Of a stretch of 64,000 bases of DNA, positions 18,019 to 25,826 are shown in pieces. The first letter of the stretch is position 1; every line of letters begins with the position of its first letter. The notes below the pieces were generated by a model. The model made no database searches, had not been told where the DNA came from, and saw only the letters and a program-made list of their open reading frames with translations. This stretch comes from Chondromyces crocatus (GTDB lineage Bacteria; Myxococcota_A; Polyangia; Polyangiales; Polyangiaceae): the NCBI RefSeq assembly GCF_001189295.1, contig NZ_CP012159.1, forward strand, positions 6,650,525 to 6,714,524, given 5' to 3'. A program made the position numbers and the translations under genes.

Positions 18019-18356
18019 GGCGTGCCCCCTCCCTGATGGTACGCGCGACCGTGCGACGCGAGCACCAGCTCGCCACGCACTCGACGCGCACCTCGAACCA
18101 ACATACTGCCGCACCGGGCATCACGCAGGCCCGATTGAAACTATCGTGTCGGAGCTTGGCTGGTCGGTGGCCCCCACGGCAGAGACAGGCGTCGTCCACG
18201 ATTGCGCGTCCATTCGGTACGCCGAATGCAAACACCGCAGACCGAGGGCTCTGGCAAGGCGAATGCAACGGGATGAAGCCGAGCGCGAGAATGCCGACGC
18301 GCGGGCAACCCTCGCACGATGGCGCCGTCACGAGGGACCGTGCTGCGCCTGCGCGT

Positions 18357-18470
18357 CGACGGTGCTGCACCAGCACGCCGATCGAGGCTGCACCAGCACC
18401 CCGATGGTGCTGCGCCAGCACGCCGTTCGAGGCTGCGCCAGCGCGCCGCTCGAGGCTGCGATCCAGCAGT
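18357..18470. repeat. Imperfect 22-23 bp tandem repeats
   Basis: About five imperfect copies of a unit resembling GGCTGCGCCAGCACGCCGTT occur in tandem just upstream of the 24-bp array. Adjacent units differ at a few positions. No gene is evident over them. Confidence 0.6.
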
Positions 18471-18474
18471 AACG

Positions 18475-18617
18475 CTCACGAACCGCCAGGCGCCGACGCT
18501 CACGAACCGCCAGGCGCCGACGCTCACGAACCGCCAGGCGCCGACGCTCGCGAACCGCCAGGCGCCGATGCTCACGAACTGCCAGGCGCCGACGCTCGCG
18601 AACCGCCAGGCGCCGAC
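18475..18617. repeat. 24-bp tandem repeat array, six copies
   Basis: Six head-to-tail copies of a 24-base unit beginning CTCACGAACCGCCAGGCG and ending CCGACG. Copies 4 and 6 read CTCGCG at the start, copy 4 ends CCGATG, and copy 5 has AACTGCC. The period is a multiple of three, so all frames stay open and would encode eight-residue repeats such as AHEPPGAD in one frame. None of those frames has a convincing start or signal. There are no unique spacers, so it is not a CRISPR array. The stretch 18019-18933 holds no gene I can support. Confidence 0.85.
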
Positions 18618-18933
18618 TTGAGTCGTCGGTCTGTCCTCCCGGACATGCTTTGCGCGCCCAGCGGGCGCTGCGTGACCTGCGCGACCGCCCCGCTGGAGAC
18701 CGGTCCTGGAGAGCGCGCGGCGCTGGCTCGCCAGCTCGAACCGCGCTGTTCCTGCTCGTCGAGGCCGTACGTCGCCTCGCAGGAGGCAGGGCGCGCCCGC
18801 TCGCCGAACGCCTCGGTGCCCCGGAAATCAGGCGCGCGCCCGCGCATCAGGGCAGGAGGGGCCGCATCGTTGCTGGGAGCCGAACGCGGTGTTCGCCGGA
18901 GGGGCCGTGGTGTTGCTCCGAGGGGCCCTTACA

Positions 18934-20076
18934 ATGGCCGGCATGGATCGTCGAACTGCTCTGGGAACCATCGCCACGGCGCCGGTGCTGGCAGCCTGCG
19001 CCGTCGCTGAAACGTCAACCGCGCCGGTCCCGGCCTCCGAGGACGAGGCGCTCGCCGAGAGGGATGTGGTCCGTACCATCGAGACGCTGGGTGCGCCGCC
19101 CTGGAAGACGGTCGACCCGTTCCTGTTCTGCGTGCACCACGACGACGCTTACCCGGCCGGGAACGAGCGGCTCGGGCCGGCAGCGTCGCTCGCGGGGCGC
19201 GACATCGGGCAGGACTTCGCAGGGAAGGATGGCTGGCGGATGTACCACGGGGACGTGGTGCCCGGCTTCCCGGCCCATCCGCACCGCGGGTTCGAGACGG
19301 TGACGGTGGTGCGCCGCGGGCTCGTGGATCACTCGGACTCGCTGGGCGCGACGGCGCGCTACGGGCGCGGTGACGTCCAGTGGCTGACGGCGGGCAAGGG
19401 CATCCAGCACTCGGAGATGATGCCGCTCGTGAACCAGGAGACGCCGAACCCGCTGGAGCTGTTCCAGATCTGGCTGAACCTGCCGCGGGCCGACAAGATG
19501 GCCGAGCCGCAGTTCGTGATGATGTGGGGCGACACCATCCCGAAGCGGGTGGTGCGCGACGCGGCCGGTCGAGAGACGGAGCTGACGGTGGTCGCCGGAC
19601 GCTACGAGGACCTGACGCCGCCCGCGCCGCCGCCGAACTCGTGGGCGTCCCGCGCCGAGGCCGACGTGGCGATCTGGACGCTGAAGATGGCCCCCGGGGC
19701 GCGGTTCACGCTGCCGGCGGCGAAGCCGGGGACGAACCGGACGCTGTACTTCTTCAAGGGAAGCCAGCTCCGCATCGGGCCGCGGGTGGTGCCAGGGAAG
19801 CGGCTGGTGGAGGTGCGCGCCGATCAGGCGGCGCTGCTGGAGAACGGGTCGGACGAGGCGGAGATCCTGGTCCTGCAAGGGAAGCCGATCGGCGAGACGG
19901 TCGCGCAGTACGGGCCGTTCGTGATGAACTCGCAGACCGAGATCCGGCAGGCGTTCATGGACTACCAGCGGACGCGGTTCGGTGGGTGGCCCTGGGGAAG
20001 CCAGGGGCCGGTCCACGCGCGGGAAGAGGGTCGGTTCGCGAAGCACCCGGATGGGCGGCTGGAACGGGCGACCTGA
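18934..20076 (+). CDS. Exported pirin-family protein
   Basis: A 380-residue cupin-fold pirin. The metal-site region is present: PAHPHRGFETVTVV (one His pair), and GIQHSEMMP with the next His. The second cupin half spans roughly residues 230-340. The N-terminus MDRRTALGTIATAPVLAAC carries twin arginines and a Cys after LAA, suggesting Tat export and lipid attachment, which is unusual for pirins. I chose the ATG at 18934, which has GAGGGG eight bases upstream; a second ATG nine bases later also works. Some pirins are quercetin dioxygenases; the activity here is unknown. Confidence 0.82.
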   Translation: MAGMDRRTALGTIATAPVLAACAVAETSTAPVPASEDEALAERDVVRTIETLGAPPWKTVDPFLFCVHHDDAYPAGNERLGPAASLAGRDIGQDFAGKDGWRMYHGDVVPGFPAHPHRGFETVTVVRRGLVDHSDSLGATARYGRGDVQWLTAGKGIQHSEMMPLVNQETPNPLELFQIWLNLPRADKMAEPQFVMMWGDTIPKRVVRDAAGRETELTVVAGRYEDLTPPAPPPNSWASRAEADVAIWTLKMAPGARFTLPAAKPGTNRTLYFFKGSQLRIGPRVVPGKRLVEVRADQAALLENGSDEAEILVLQGKPIGETVAQYGPFVMNSQTEIRQAFMDYQRTRFGGWPWGSQGPVHAREEGRFAKHPDGRLERAT

Positions 20077-20145
20077 AGCCCCGTGAAGCCCTGGCGACCT
20101 GAAGCCCCGTGAAGCCCCGGCGACCTGAAGCCCCGTGAAGCCCCG
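20068..20145. repeat. 26-bp direct repeat, three copies, over the pirin stop codon
   Basis: Three adjacent copies of a 26-base unit starting GCGACCTGAAGCCCCGTGAA. The first copy contains the pirin stop codon, so the repeat begins inside the gene. Copies are identical except for one base near the end of the first. The copy-number increase looks recent. Confidence 0.85.
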
Positions 20146-20178
20146 GGGGGCGGAGGGGCCGGAGGCTGGGCCGGTCGA

Positions 20179-20652
20179 TCAGAAGGGGTTCTGCTGGCCG
20201 TCGTTGCGCGCCTGGGGGGGGGCATCTGCGGGGGGAGCGCCGTTGTCCTCGGCGGGCGCGGCAGGCGCGGCAGCGGGCTGCTCCACGCCGATGCAAGCGA
20301 ACTTCACGCGCCACTCGACGACGTCGCGGCTGGCGGAGTCGGTGTCTTCGTACGAGACGCGCCGGCTGCGTGACGTCACGGAGGAGGAGCTGGACGACGA
20401 GTTCACGCCGACCACCTCTTCACCCTCCTCCACGATCTCGAACGTGCCAGGGCCGCCGCAGGTCTCGGACATCAGCTTCTCGCCATGGATCATGGCGTAG
20501 TCACGGTGCCCCTGCAGCGCGAACTCCCCGCCCGCCTTCGAGCGCCGCACGAGACGAGCGCTGGCCGAGGGGTGAGGGATGTAACAGGCAGTCGCGAAGA
20601 GAGACGCCAGGGAGGCCGCGACGACGAGCTTCGAGCAGGCACTTCTGATCAT
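20179..20652 (-). CDS. Lipoprotein of unknown function
   Basis: A 157-residue exported lipoprotein. The signal peptide MIRSACSKLVVAASLASLFA is followed by the lipobox residues ATAC. The body contains a serine run (VNSSSSSSSVTS) in the middle and ends in a Pro/Ala-rich low-complexity tail. It matches no family I know. The ATG at 20652 is the only start that gives a signal peptide. It is convergent with the pirin gene, and the 26-bp repeats separate the two 3' ends. Confidence 0.65.
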   Translation of the reverse strand: MIRSACSKLVVAASLASLFATACYIPHPSASARLVRRSKAGGEFALQGHRDYAMIHGEKLMSETCGGPGTFEIVEEGEEVVGVNSSSSSSSVTSRSRRVSYEDTDSASRDVVEWRVKFACIGVEQPAAAPAAPAEDNGAPPADAPPQARNDGQQNPF

Positions 20653-20838
20653 GTTGATGCCACGATTAACATCGGCGCATTCCCCCGAGCAAGCCGGGGC
20701 ACATCGCCGACGAGGTCGGATCCGCGTCGTCGCATCGGCGTGTCTGTAGAGGGATGGCGTCACCGTAGCGAGATGGCCGTCCTCCCGCGGCGTCACCGCG
20801 GGTTACGCGCTGCGGCGGCGGCTGCGGCGGACCCGGCG

Positions 20839-22425
20839 TCAGCGCGCGTGTCGGGCTTGGCGTCGCCGGATGCGGCGGCTCACGCCGAGCGATGTGGCGA
20901 GGGCCAGCGCGAAGGCCCAGGGTGCCGTGTCGCTGCCACCTCCAGCGACGACGCAACCGCACCCTTCGTCGGTGCCGCTACTGCCGCCCGCGGCCCCTGC
21001 CCCACCCTCTCCTGCGCCGCCGGCGGAGCCCCCTGCACCGCCTTCGCCAGCGCTGCCGCCGCCTTCGCCGCTGATCCCGAGGCCCTTGAAGTCGTCCGCG
21101 AGCTGCCAGCCGCGGTTCGTGCCTTCGCCGGCGTAGGCACCACGGAAGCGGCCGTCGCCCTTCGCGATGCCGTTGAAGTCGCGGTCGTGGTCGACGTCGC
21201 CGGCGAAGGGCACGAGGTCGAGGGCAGCGCCCTGGGCCTGGCCTTCGCGGGGGTAGAAGTCCATCTGGCCGAGGACGCGCGAGGGGGCGTTGACGATCTC
21301 GGCGGCCTCGGCCTCGGTGTAGACGAGGTTGCCTTCGTCGACCTGCACGGAGCCGGTGACGCCCTGGCCCGCGAAGAGGAGGTTGCCGACGACCATCGCG
21401 CCCTCGCTGGCCTCGTGCGCGAAGCGGATGCCGCGATCGGCGCCGTAGACGGTGTTGTTGTAGACGTGCGCGAGGCGGAGCGGGAGGTCGTGGTTGGCGA
21501 GGACGAGGGCCGAGGAGGCAGTATCGACGAAGACGTTGTCGTGGATGCTGACGCGGCCGGAGGCCTGGAGATGGGCCTCGCGGGGGTTGTGGAAGAAGAA
21601 ATTGCCGAAGATCTCGTAGCGGTTCTGGGCGCCGAGGCCGGTGTCGGGAAAGCCGCCGACGAGCAAGGTGGGGCGGTCGCCGTCGGGGCTCGGGGCGTCG
21701 CTCTTGAGGAAGACGTTGTCGCGGATGACGGTGGTGGTGGGGTCGGTAGGGAGGCCGTTGTTGAGGGGCCAGGGGGTCTGGTGCTTGATCTGGAGGGCGT
21801 AGCCGATGGGGTTCCGGATGAGGTTCCGCTCGATGAGGCCAGCGACGAAGGGGCTGCCGCCGTTGGAGTCGCCGAGGTACATGCCGGTGCCCGCGCCTTC
21901 GATGAGGTTTCTGCGGATGATCCAGCCCCAGGTGGGGGCCTTGGTGGAGATGGCGACGGTCTGCTGGGAGCCGCCGTGGCCGCGGAAGATGCAGTCCTCG
22001 ATGGTGATGTGGTGGACGAGGTTGGCGTTGCCGTTCTTGGCGCTGACGCCGAAGACGCTGGGGAGGTTCTGGCCGTCGATGGTGAGGTTCTTGACGACGA
22101 TGTGGCTGGAGGCGGTGATCTCGACGGTGTTGCAGCAGCCGTTGCCGAGGAAGATGGCGCCCTTGTCCGCGGGGCCAGTGATGGTGATCGGGGCCTCGGG
22201 GGTGCCGTTGAGGCTGAGGAGGTCGAGGCTCTGGAGGTAGGTTCCCGCGGCGAGGTGCAAGGTGTCGCCAGGCTGGAGGGTGGGGACCAGGGTCTCGTAG
22301 GTGCTGGGGTCGGCGTCGATGTCGGCCGCGAGGGCGTCCCGGGGCGAAAGGACGAAGGGAAGCGCGGTGGCGGCGAGGAGGAGCGGGAGGAGGCGGGGGG
22401 CCCGGGGGCGCGGAAGGAAGGCCAT
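20839..22425 (-). CDS. Surface right-handed beta-helix protein with MYXO-CTERM anchor
   Basis: A 528-residue exported protein. A signal peptide ends near DALAADIDAD. From about residue 45 to 400 it shows parallel beta-helix repeats typical of pectate-lyase-like or NosD-like proteins (HIVVKNLTIDGQNLP, HITIEDCIFRG, RVSIHDNVFVDTASS). The C-terminus has a Gly-rich linker, then GCGCVVAGGG, a hydrophobic segment (WAFALALATSLGV) and a basic tail (SRRIRRRQARHAR). That is the MYXO-CTERM pattern, which in myxobacteria marks proteins for processing and outer-surface anchoring by a myxosortase. It might bind or degrade a polysaccharide, but no catalytic residues are identifiable. Confidence 0.85.
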   Translation of the reverse strand: MAFLPRPRAPRLLPLLLAATALPFVLSPRDALAADIDADPSTYETLVPTLQPGDTLHLAAGTYLQSLDLLSLNGTPEAPITITGPADKGAIFLGNGCCNTVEITASSHIVVKNLTIDGQNLPSVFGVSAKNGNANLVHHITIEDCIFRGHGGSQQTVAISTKAPTWGWIIRRNLIEGAGTGMYLGDSNGGSPFVAGLIERNLIRNPIGYALQIKHQTPWPLNNGLPTDPTTTVIRDNVFLKSDAPSPDGDRPTLLVGGFPDTGLGAQNRYEIFGNFFFHNPREAHLQASGRVSIHDNVFVDTASSALVLANHDLPLRLAHVYNNTVYGADRGIRFAHEASEGAMVVGNLLFAGQGVTGSVQVDEGNLVYTEAEAAEIVNAPSRVLGQMDFYPREGQAQGAALDLVPFAGDVDHDRDFNGIAKGDGRFRGAYAGEGTNRGWQLADDFKGLGISGEGGGSAGEGGAGGSAGGAGEGGAGAAGGSSGTDEGCGCVVAGGGSDTAPWAFALALATSLGVSRRIRRRQARHAR

Positions 22426-22656
22426 CCTGCGAGGGTAGCGCAAGCCGGATTCGAGGAGCGAGCCCGAGCGCTGCCCCGGACCTCTCCATGCCCGTGAGGA
22501 AGAGAAGCGCTCCTCCCGACGGCTCTGGCAGGGGCTCACAATGCCGTTCGGTGCGAAATGGGGCGGCGTCGGGGACCGTGATCGACGAGACGTCGTGGAT
22601 GCGGAGGAGTTCGCCGCCTCGACGACGGCAATCGTCGACTGGCACCAGGCTGATTT

Positions 22657-24384
22657 CTAGCGGCGTCCGGTGGACTTCTTGGACTTCGTACGAGTCGGTC
22701 TCCGGGAGGCCGGCTTGCTCGACTTTCGTGTCGTGCGCGTGGGCATTGCCTTGCTCGACTTCCGTGTCGATTTCACGGCCATCGATTTGCTCGTTGCCCT
22801 GGGCGCCGCTTTGCTCGCTGCCTTTCGAGGTGGTGTGTTCGACGGCCTGGCCTTCGCCTTCGTCTTCGCCTTCCCGGATCGGGGCGCCGAGGCGGGGGGG
22901 GATGAGGCAGGCGCTGCCCGTCGTGACGAGGTGCGCAGGGGCGAGCGGCGGTCCGGCCGGGGCGACGACGAGCGAGGGGCGGCGGAGAGAGCGTCCGCCG
23001 CGATCTGTCCGAGGGCGTCCGTCAAGGCCAGCTCGAAGCCGCGCGAAACATCGCCATGGCCCGAGCGAGCGTGTGTGATTTCGTGGAGAAGGGTGCCAGC
23101 GAATTCATGAAGTGACTCCAGCTGGTCGCGCTTGATGATGATCCGCCGCGTCGCCCTCTCCCAGACACCGAGCGCATCATCGTTTCCAGCGTCGTTCGGT
23201 CTCATCGTGCTCGAGATGAGCACCGTCTCCACGATGGGAGGCCACCCTCCGACGAGGCCAGCGATGTCGTCGCGACGCTCGAAGATGGCTTGCTCGGCAG
23301 GGGTGAGGGACTCGGGCTCGATGAAATCGAACGAGAAGCTGTCGCACCACTCTCTGGCAAACTGGTCGAGCCCGCGCACGGGCGCCCCCGTGTGATCGCT
23401 CAAGCCAGACAGTTTGGCGCGGATCGTCTCGGGCAAGGAGATGATTCGATGTCCATCGTTCCGAGCATTCTCCACCATGCTCGGCGCCTCCTGAAGCTCT
23501 CTGGAGGAGACGAAGACGACCTTTTGCGCCTGGTTCAGGATCTTGCATGCGTGCACGGCCACGCCGCCCCACTTCACTTCGTCCCGTGCCGTGCCTCGAT
23601 CGAGGTTCGCGATCTCGGTCGCCAGAATCTCGAATACGGCAGGGCTGTGGCACGCGAGCAGCATGTTCTGCACACGCTCGGTATAGGCAGCACGCCCCAC
23701 ATGGGTCCGCTCACGGTTGAGGGCCTTGTTCATGGCAGCGGTGAGGGACGTGATGTTGTAGGAGCAGGCGAAGTTCTCCTCCTCGGCCGCGAGAAGGCCC
23801 TTCACGTAGACACGGCCGGGTCGACCGTGAACGCGCCGCAGGATGTCTCCGTACCGGGTAGTTCCCAGGACCTCCTCCTCCGAGAACCTCAGGAAAAAGC
23901 TCTTGGCGGCGGCCATCTCCGCAACGTCGAGTCCGCGCAGGACCACTTCGGTTCCAACGCGGGCCGGGTTGCTGGGCGGGTGAATGACGCCGTGCAGCGT
24001 CCGTAGCTCCGCGAAGTCGTGCTTGGGTCGTTCGGCGAGCGTGATGTCACCGTGCTTCGAGCGGATCTCGATGGAGATCCCACGGCGGTGGAACGTGGCC
24101 AGGGCGTCTTTCAGCCCCATGCCGAACTTGCCGATGACCTTCGAGGAACTGGCGAGCTTCTCCTCGTTCTCGTTCTGAAGGAGGTGCTCGTGACGAAGAC
24201 CACGGCCCTGATCCCGGATGATCCAGCCTTCTGCCGTCTCCGCGATGACGATGTCGCGGGTTTCTGTGAGGGCCTGCTCGTCCAGCGCGTTGGCGATCAG
24301 CTCGCGGACGGCATGCCTCGGTGACCAGGCTTCGAGGATCTCGCCGATGTTGAGATCGAAGAACTGCGGCTTGTGCGTGCTCAA
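22657..24384 (-). CDS. GHKL-type ATPase with HExxH motif and histone-H1-like tail
   Basis: A 575-residue protein. Residues 20-150 form an Hsp90/MutL-like GHKL ATPase domain with the N-box RELIANALDEQ (27-37), the Asp loop RDQGRGL (57-63) and the lid GKFGMGLKDAL (85-95). A middle region follows. At residues 434-438 there is HEITH in a helix (AGTLLHEITHARSGHG), followed by Glu451, which resembles a zincin metallopeptidase site. The last 110 residues are very rich in Lys, Arg, Ser, Thr, Ala and Pro, like a histone H1 tail, suggesting nucleic-acid binding. It is 189 bases downstream of a DNA methyltransferase gene on the same strand. Function is unknown; a role in DNA-linked defence or repair is inference. 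Confidence 0.75.
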   Translation of the reverse strand: MSTHKPQFFDLNIGEILEAWSPRHAVRELIANALDEQALTETRDIVIAETAEGWIIRDQGRGLRHEHLLQNENEEKLASSSKVIGKFGMGLKDALATFHRRGISIEIRSKHGDITLAERPKHDFAELRTLHGVIHPPSNPARVGTEVVLRGLDVAEMAAAKSFFLRFSEEEVLGTTRYGDILRRVHGRPGRVYVKGLLAAEEENFACSYNITSLTAAMNKALNRERTHVGRAAYTERVQNMLLACHSPAVFEILATEIANLDRGTARDEVKWGGVAVHACKILNQAQKVVFVSSRELQEAPSMVENARNDGHRIISLPETIRAKLSGLSDHTGAPVRGLDQFAREWCDSFSFDFIEPESLTPAEQAIFERRDDIAGLVGGWPPIVETVLISSTMRPNDAGNDDALGVWERATRRIIIKRDQLESLHEFAGTLLHEITHARSGHGDVSRGFELALTDALGQIAADALSAAPRSSSPRPDRRSPLRTSSRRAAPASSPPASAPRSGKAKTKAKARPSNTPPRKAASKAAPRATSKSMAVKSTRKSSKAMPTRTTRKSSKPASRRPTRTKSKKSTGRR

Positions 24385-24573
24385 TGTTCAGCCCCCCTTG
24401 GCTCGGATCCCGAAGGTAGGGCATGTGATTCCGGCGAGCGTCTGTATCTTCGGGTGACGCAACGCGCGGTGGCGGCTGGCGATGCCGAGGTGGCGCTCGG
24501 TCGATGGTCGGGCTGCGGCAACGGAGGACGCGCCGCACGTCCCGATCGCCCCCGTCCGAGGGCCCCGGGAGGC

Positions 24574-25632
24574 TCAGCCCTGGGAGCGCTTCACGCCGAG
24601 ACGGCGCTCGGTCATCTGCACGTACTTCTCGTCCATGTCGCAGAGGATGGCGTGGCGGCCGAGGCGCTGGCACACGGCGCCGGTGGTGCCGGAGCCGCAC
24701 ATGGGGTCGAGGACGGTGTCGCCAGGGACGGTGGTCATCTCGATGAGGGGTTCGAGGGCCTTCTCGGGCTTCTGGGAGGGGTGGCCTTGCTGCTCGCGGC
24801 GTCCGACGAAGCCGATGATGAGCGCGGCTTCGATGACGCTGGGCGGTCCCGGGAGGTAGCGGAGCTTGCCCTGGCGCTGCTTCTCGCGCTGGGCTTCGTT
24901 GAGGAAATGCTCGGGGTGGAGGCGGGCGTCGCGGTGGGCGAGGTGGAGGCAGGCGTTCTGCGCGCTGCGCCAGCCGCGGATGACGGAGGGGCAGTTCTTG
25001 AAATACCAGGTGAGCCACGCGGCGAGGGTGTGCGTGGGGGGGATGCGGCCGATCTGGTGGGCGACGATCTCGGGGAAGCCCCAGACGAAGACGTGGTCGG
25101 AGAAGCGCGCGGCCTCGGCGACGACCTCGGCGAGCCAGTCGTGGTAGTCGGGGCGCTCGCCGCCGATGCCCTTGTTGTACCAGGGGTCGAGCATGGTGAC
25201 GGTGACGCGCTCGCGCTGGGCGCGGAGGGTGGTGAGCACGTCCGCGGGCGGGAGGATGACGAGGTGACCTGCGGGCGGCGCGGAGGCGGAGGGCGCGGAG
25301 GCGAGCTGTGCAGACGAGGGGCGAAGAGAGCGTTTCACCGGCGCGAGGCGCGCAGGCTTCTTCTGCGTCGAGGTAGGGGCCGACGTCTTGCGCGGTGTGG
25401 ACGCGACGGCCTTGCGCTTCGTGGTCGAGATCGGGTGTGCCGGGGTGGATGTCGTCTTGCCGGCGGTGGTGGACGCGGCGTCGCGCATCGTGGAAACGGT
25501 CGCGGCGCTTCGCGTCGGCCTGACGCCTTTCGAGCTTGGCGGAGTGGGCGCCGGCGTCTTCTCGTCGATGGTTCGAGACGCGGGCGCTGCCCGGGGACGC
25601 TTCGGCCGTCGTGGCGCAGTGGGGGAACCCAT
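24574..25632 (-). CDS. Beta-class DNA methyltransferase with basic N-terminal tail
   Basis: A 352-residue enzyme likely to methylate adenine N6 or cytosine N4 in DNA. The catalytic motif IV reads DPWYNKG (about residue 148) where DPPY is usual. The order is motif IV first, then HPSQKPEKALEPL and the AdoMet-binding motif DPMCGSGTTG near residue 320, which is the beta-class arrangement. The first 120 residues are a disordered tail rich in Ser, Pro, Thr, Ala, Lys and Arg. No restriction endonuclease or specificity subunit is adjacent. The Pro to Trp change in motif IV could alter target or activity. Confidence 0.85.
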   Translation of the reverse strand: MGSPTAPRRPKRPRAAPASRTIDEKTPAPTPPSSKGVRPTRSAATVSTMRDAASTTAGKTTSTPAHPISTTKRKAVASTPRKTSAPTSTQKKPARLAPVKRSLRPSSAQLASAPSASAPPAGHLVILPPADVLTTLRAQRERVTVTMLDPWYNKGIGGERPDYHDWLAEVVAEAARFSDHVFVWGFPEIVAHQIGRIPPTHTLAAWLTWYFKNCPSVIRGWRSAQNACLHLAHRDARLHPEHFLNEAQREKQRQGKLRYLPGPPSVIEAALIIGFVGRREQQGHPSQKPEKALEPLIEMTTVPGDTVLDPMCGSGTTGAVCQRLGRHAILCDMDEKYVQMTERRLGVKRSQG

Positions 25633-25689
25633 GAAGGCCGCTCGTACGGTGCCGGGGGTGCGTTCGTCAATGACTGGTGCGCTTCGAGT

Positions 25690-25743
25690 GGCACGCTCGG
25701 TTCGACAGGTACGCTCGGAGCGAGGGGTACGCTCGGAGGCACG
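25690..25743. repeat. 18-bp tandem repeat, three copies
   Basis: Three imperfect copies of an 18-base unit of the form GGTACGCTCGGAGCGAGG lie in the gap between the methyltransferase start and the GH13 gene stop. No gene covers the gap convincingly. The repeat lies upstream of the methyltransferase and may sit near its promoter. Confidence 0.65.
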
Positions 25744-25826
25744 CCTCGGGACGAGCAGGCTCCAGAGGTGAGCGCGCTGGAGGAGTGTTGCCGTTCAGCG
25801 CTGCACCGAGCTGGGCGCCGTCTCCG

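Noticed and set aside
18475-18617. CRISPR-like look of the 24-bp repeats
   Set aside because: Units are directly adjacent without unique spacers and no cas genes are present.
17604-19010. Repeat-protein gene with AHEPPGAD units
   Set aside because: The frame runs through three unrelated repeat regions and over the lipoprotein and pirin starts, with no ribosome site or signal peptide. The DNA repeats explain it.
20485-22497. Long plus-strand frame opposite the beta-helix gene
   Set aside because: Antisense to a gene with signal peptide, repeats and MYXO-CTERM. Its Val/Gly/Asp/Ala-rich translation is the usual shadow in GC-rich DNA.
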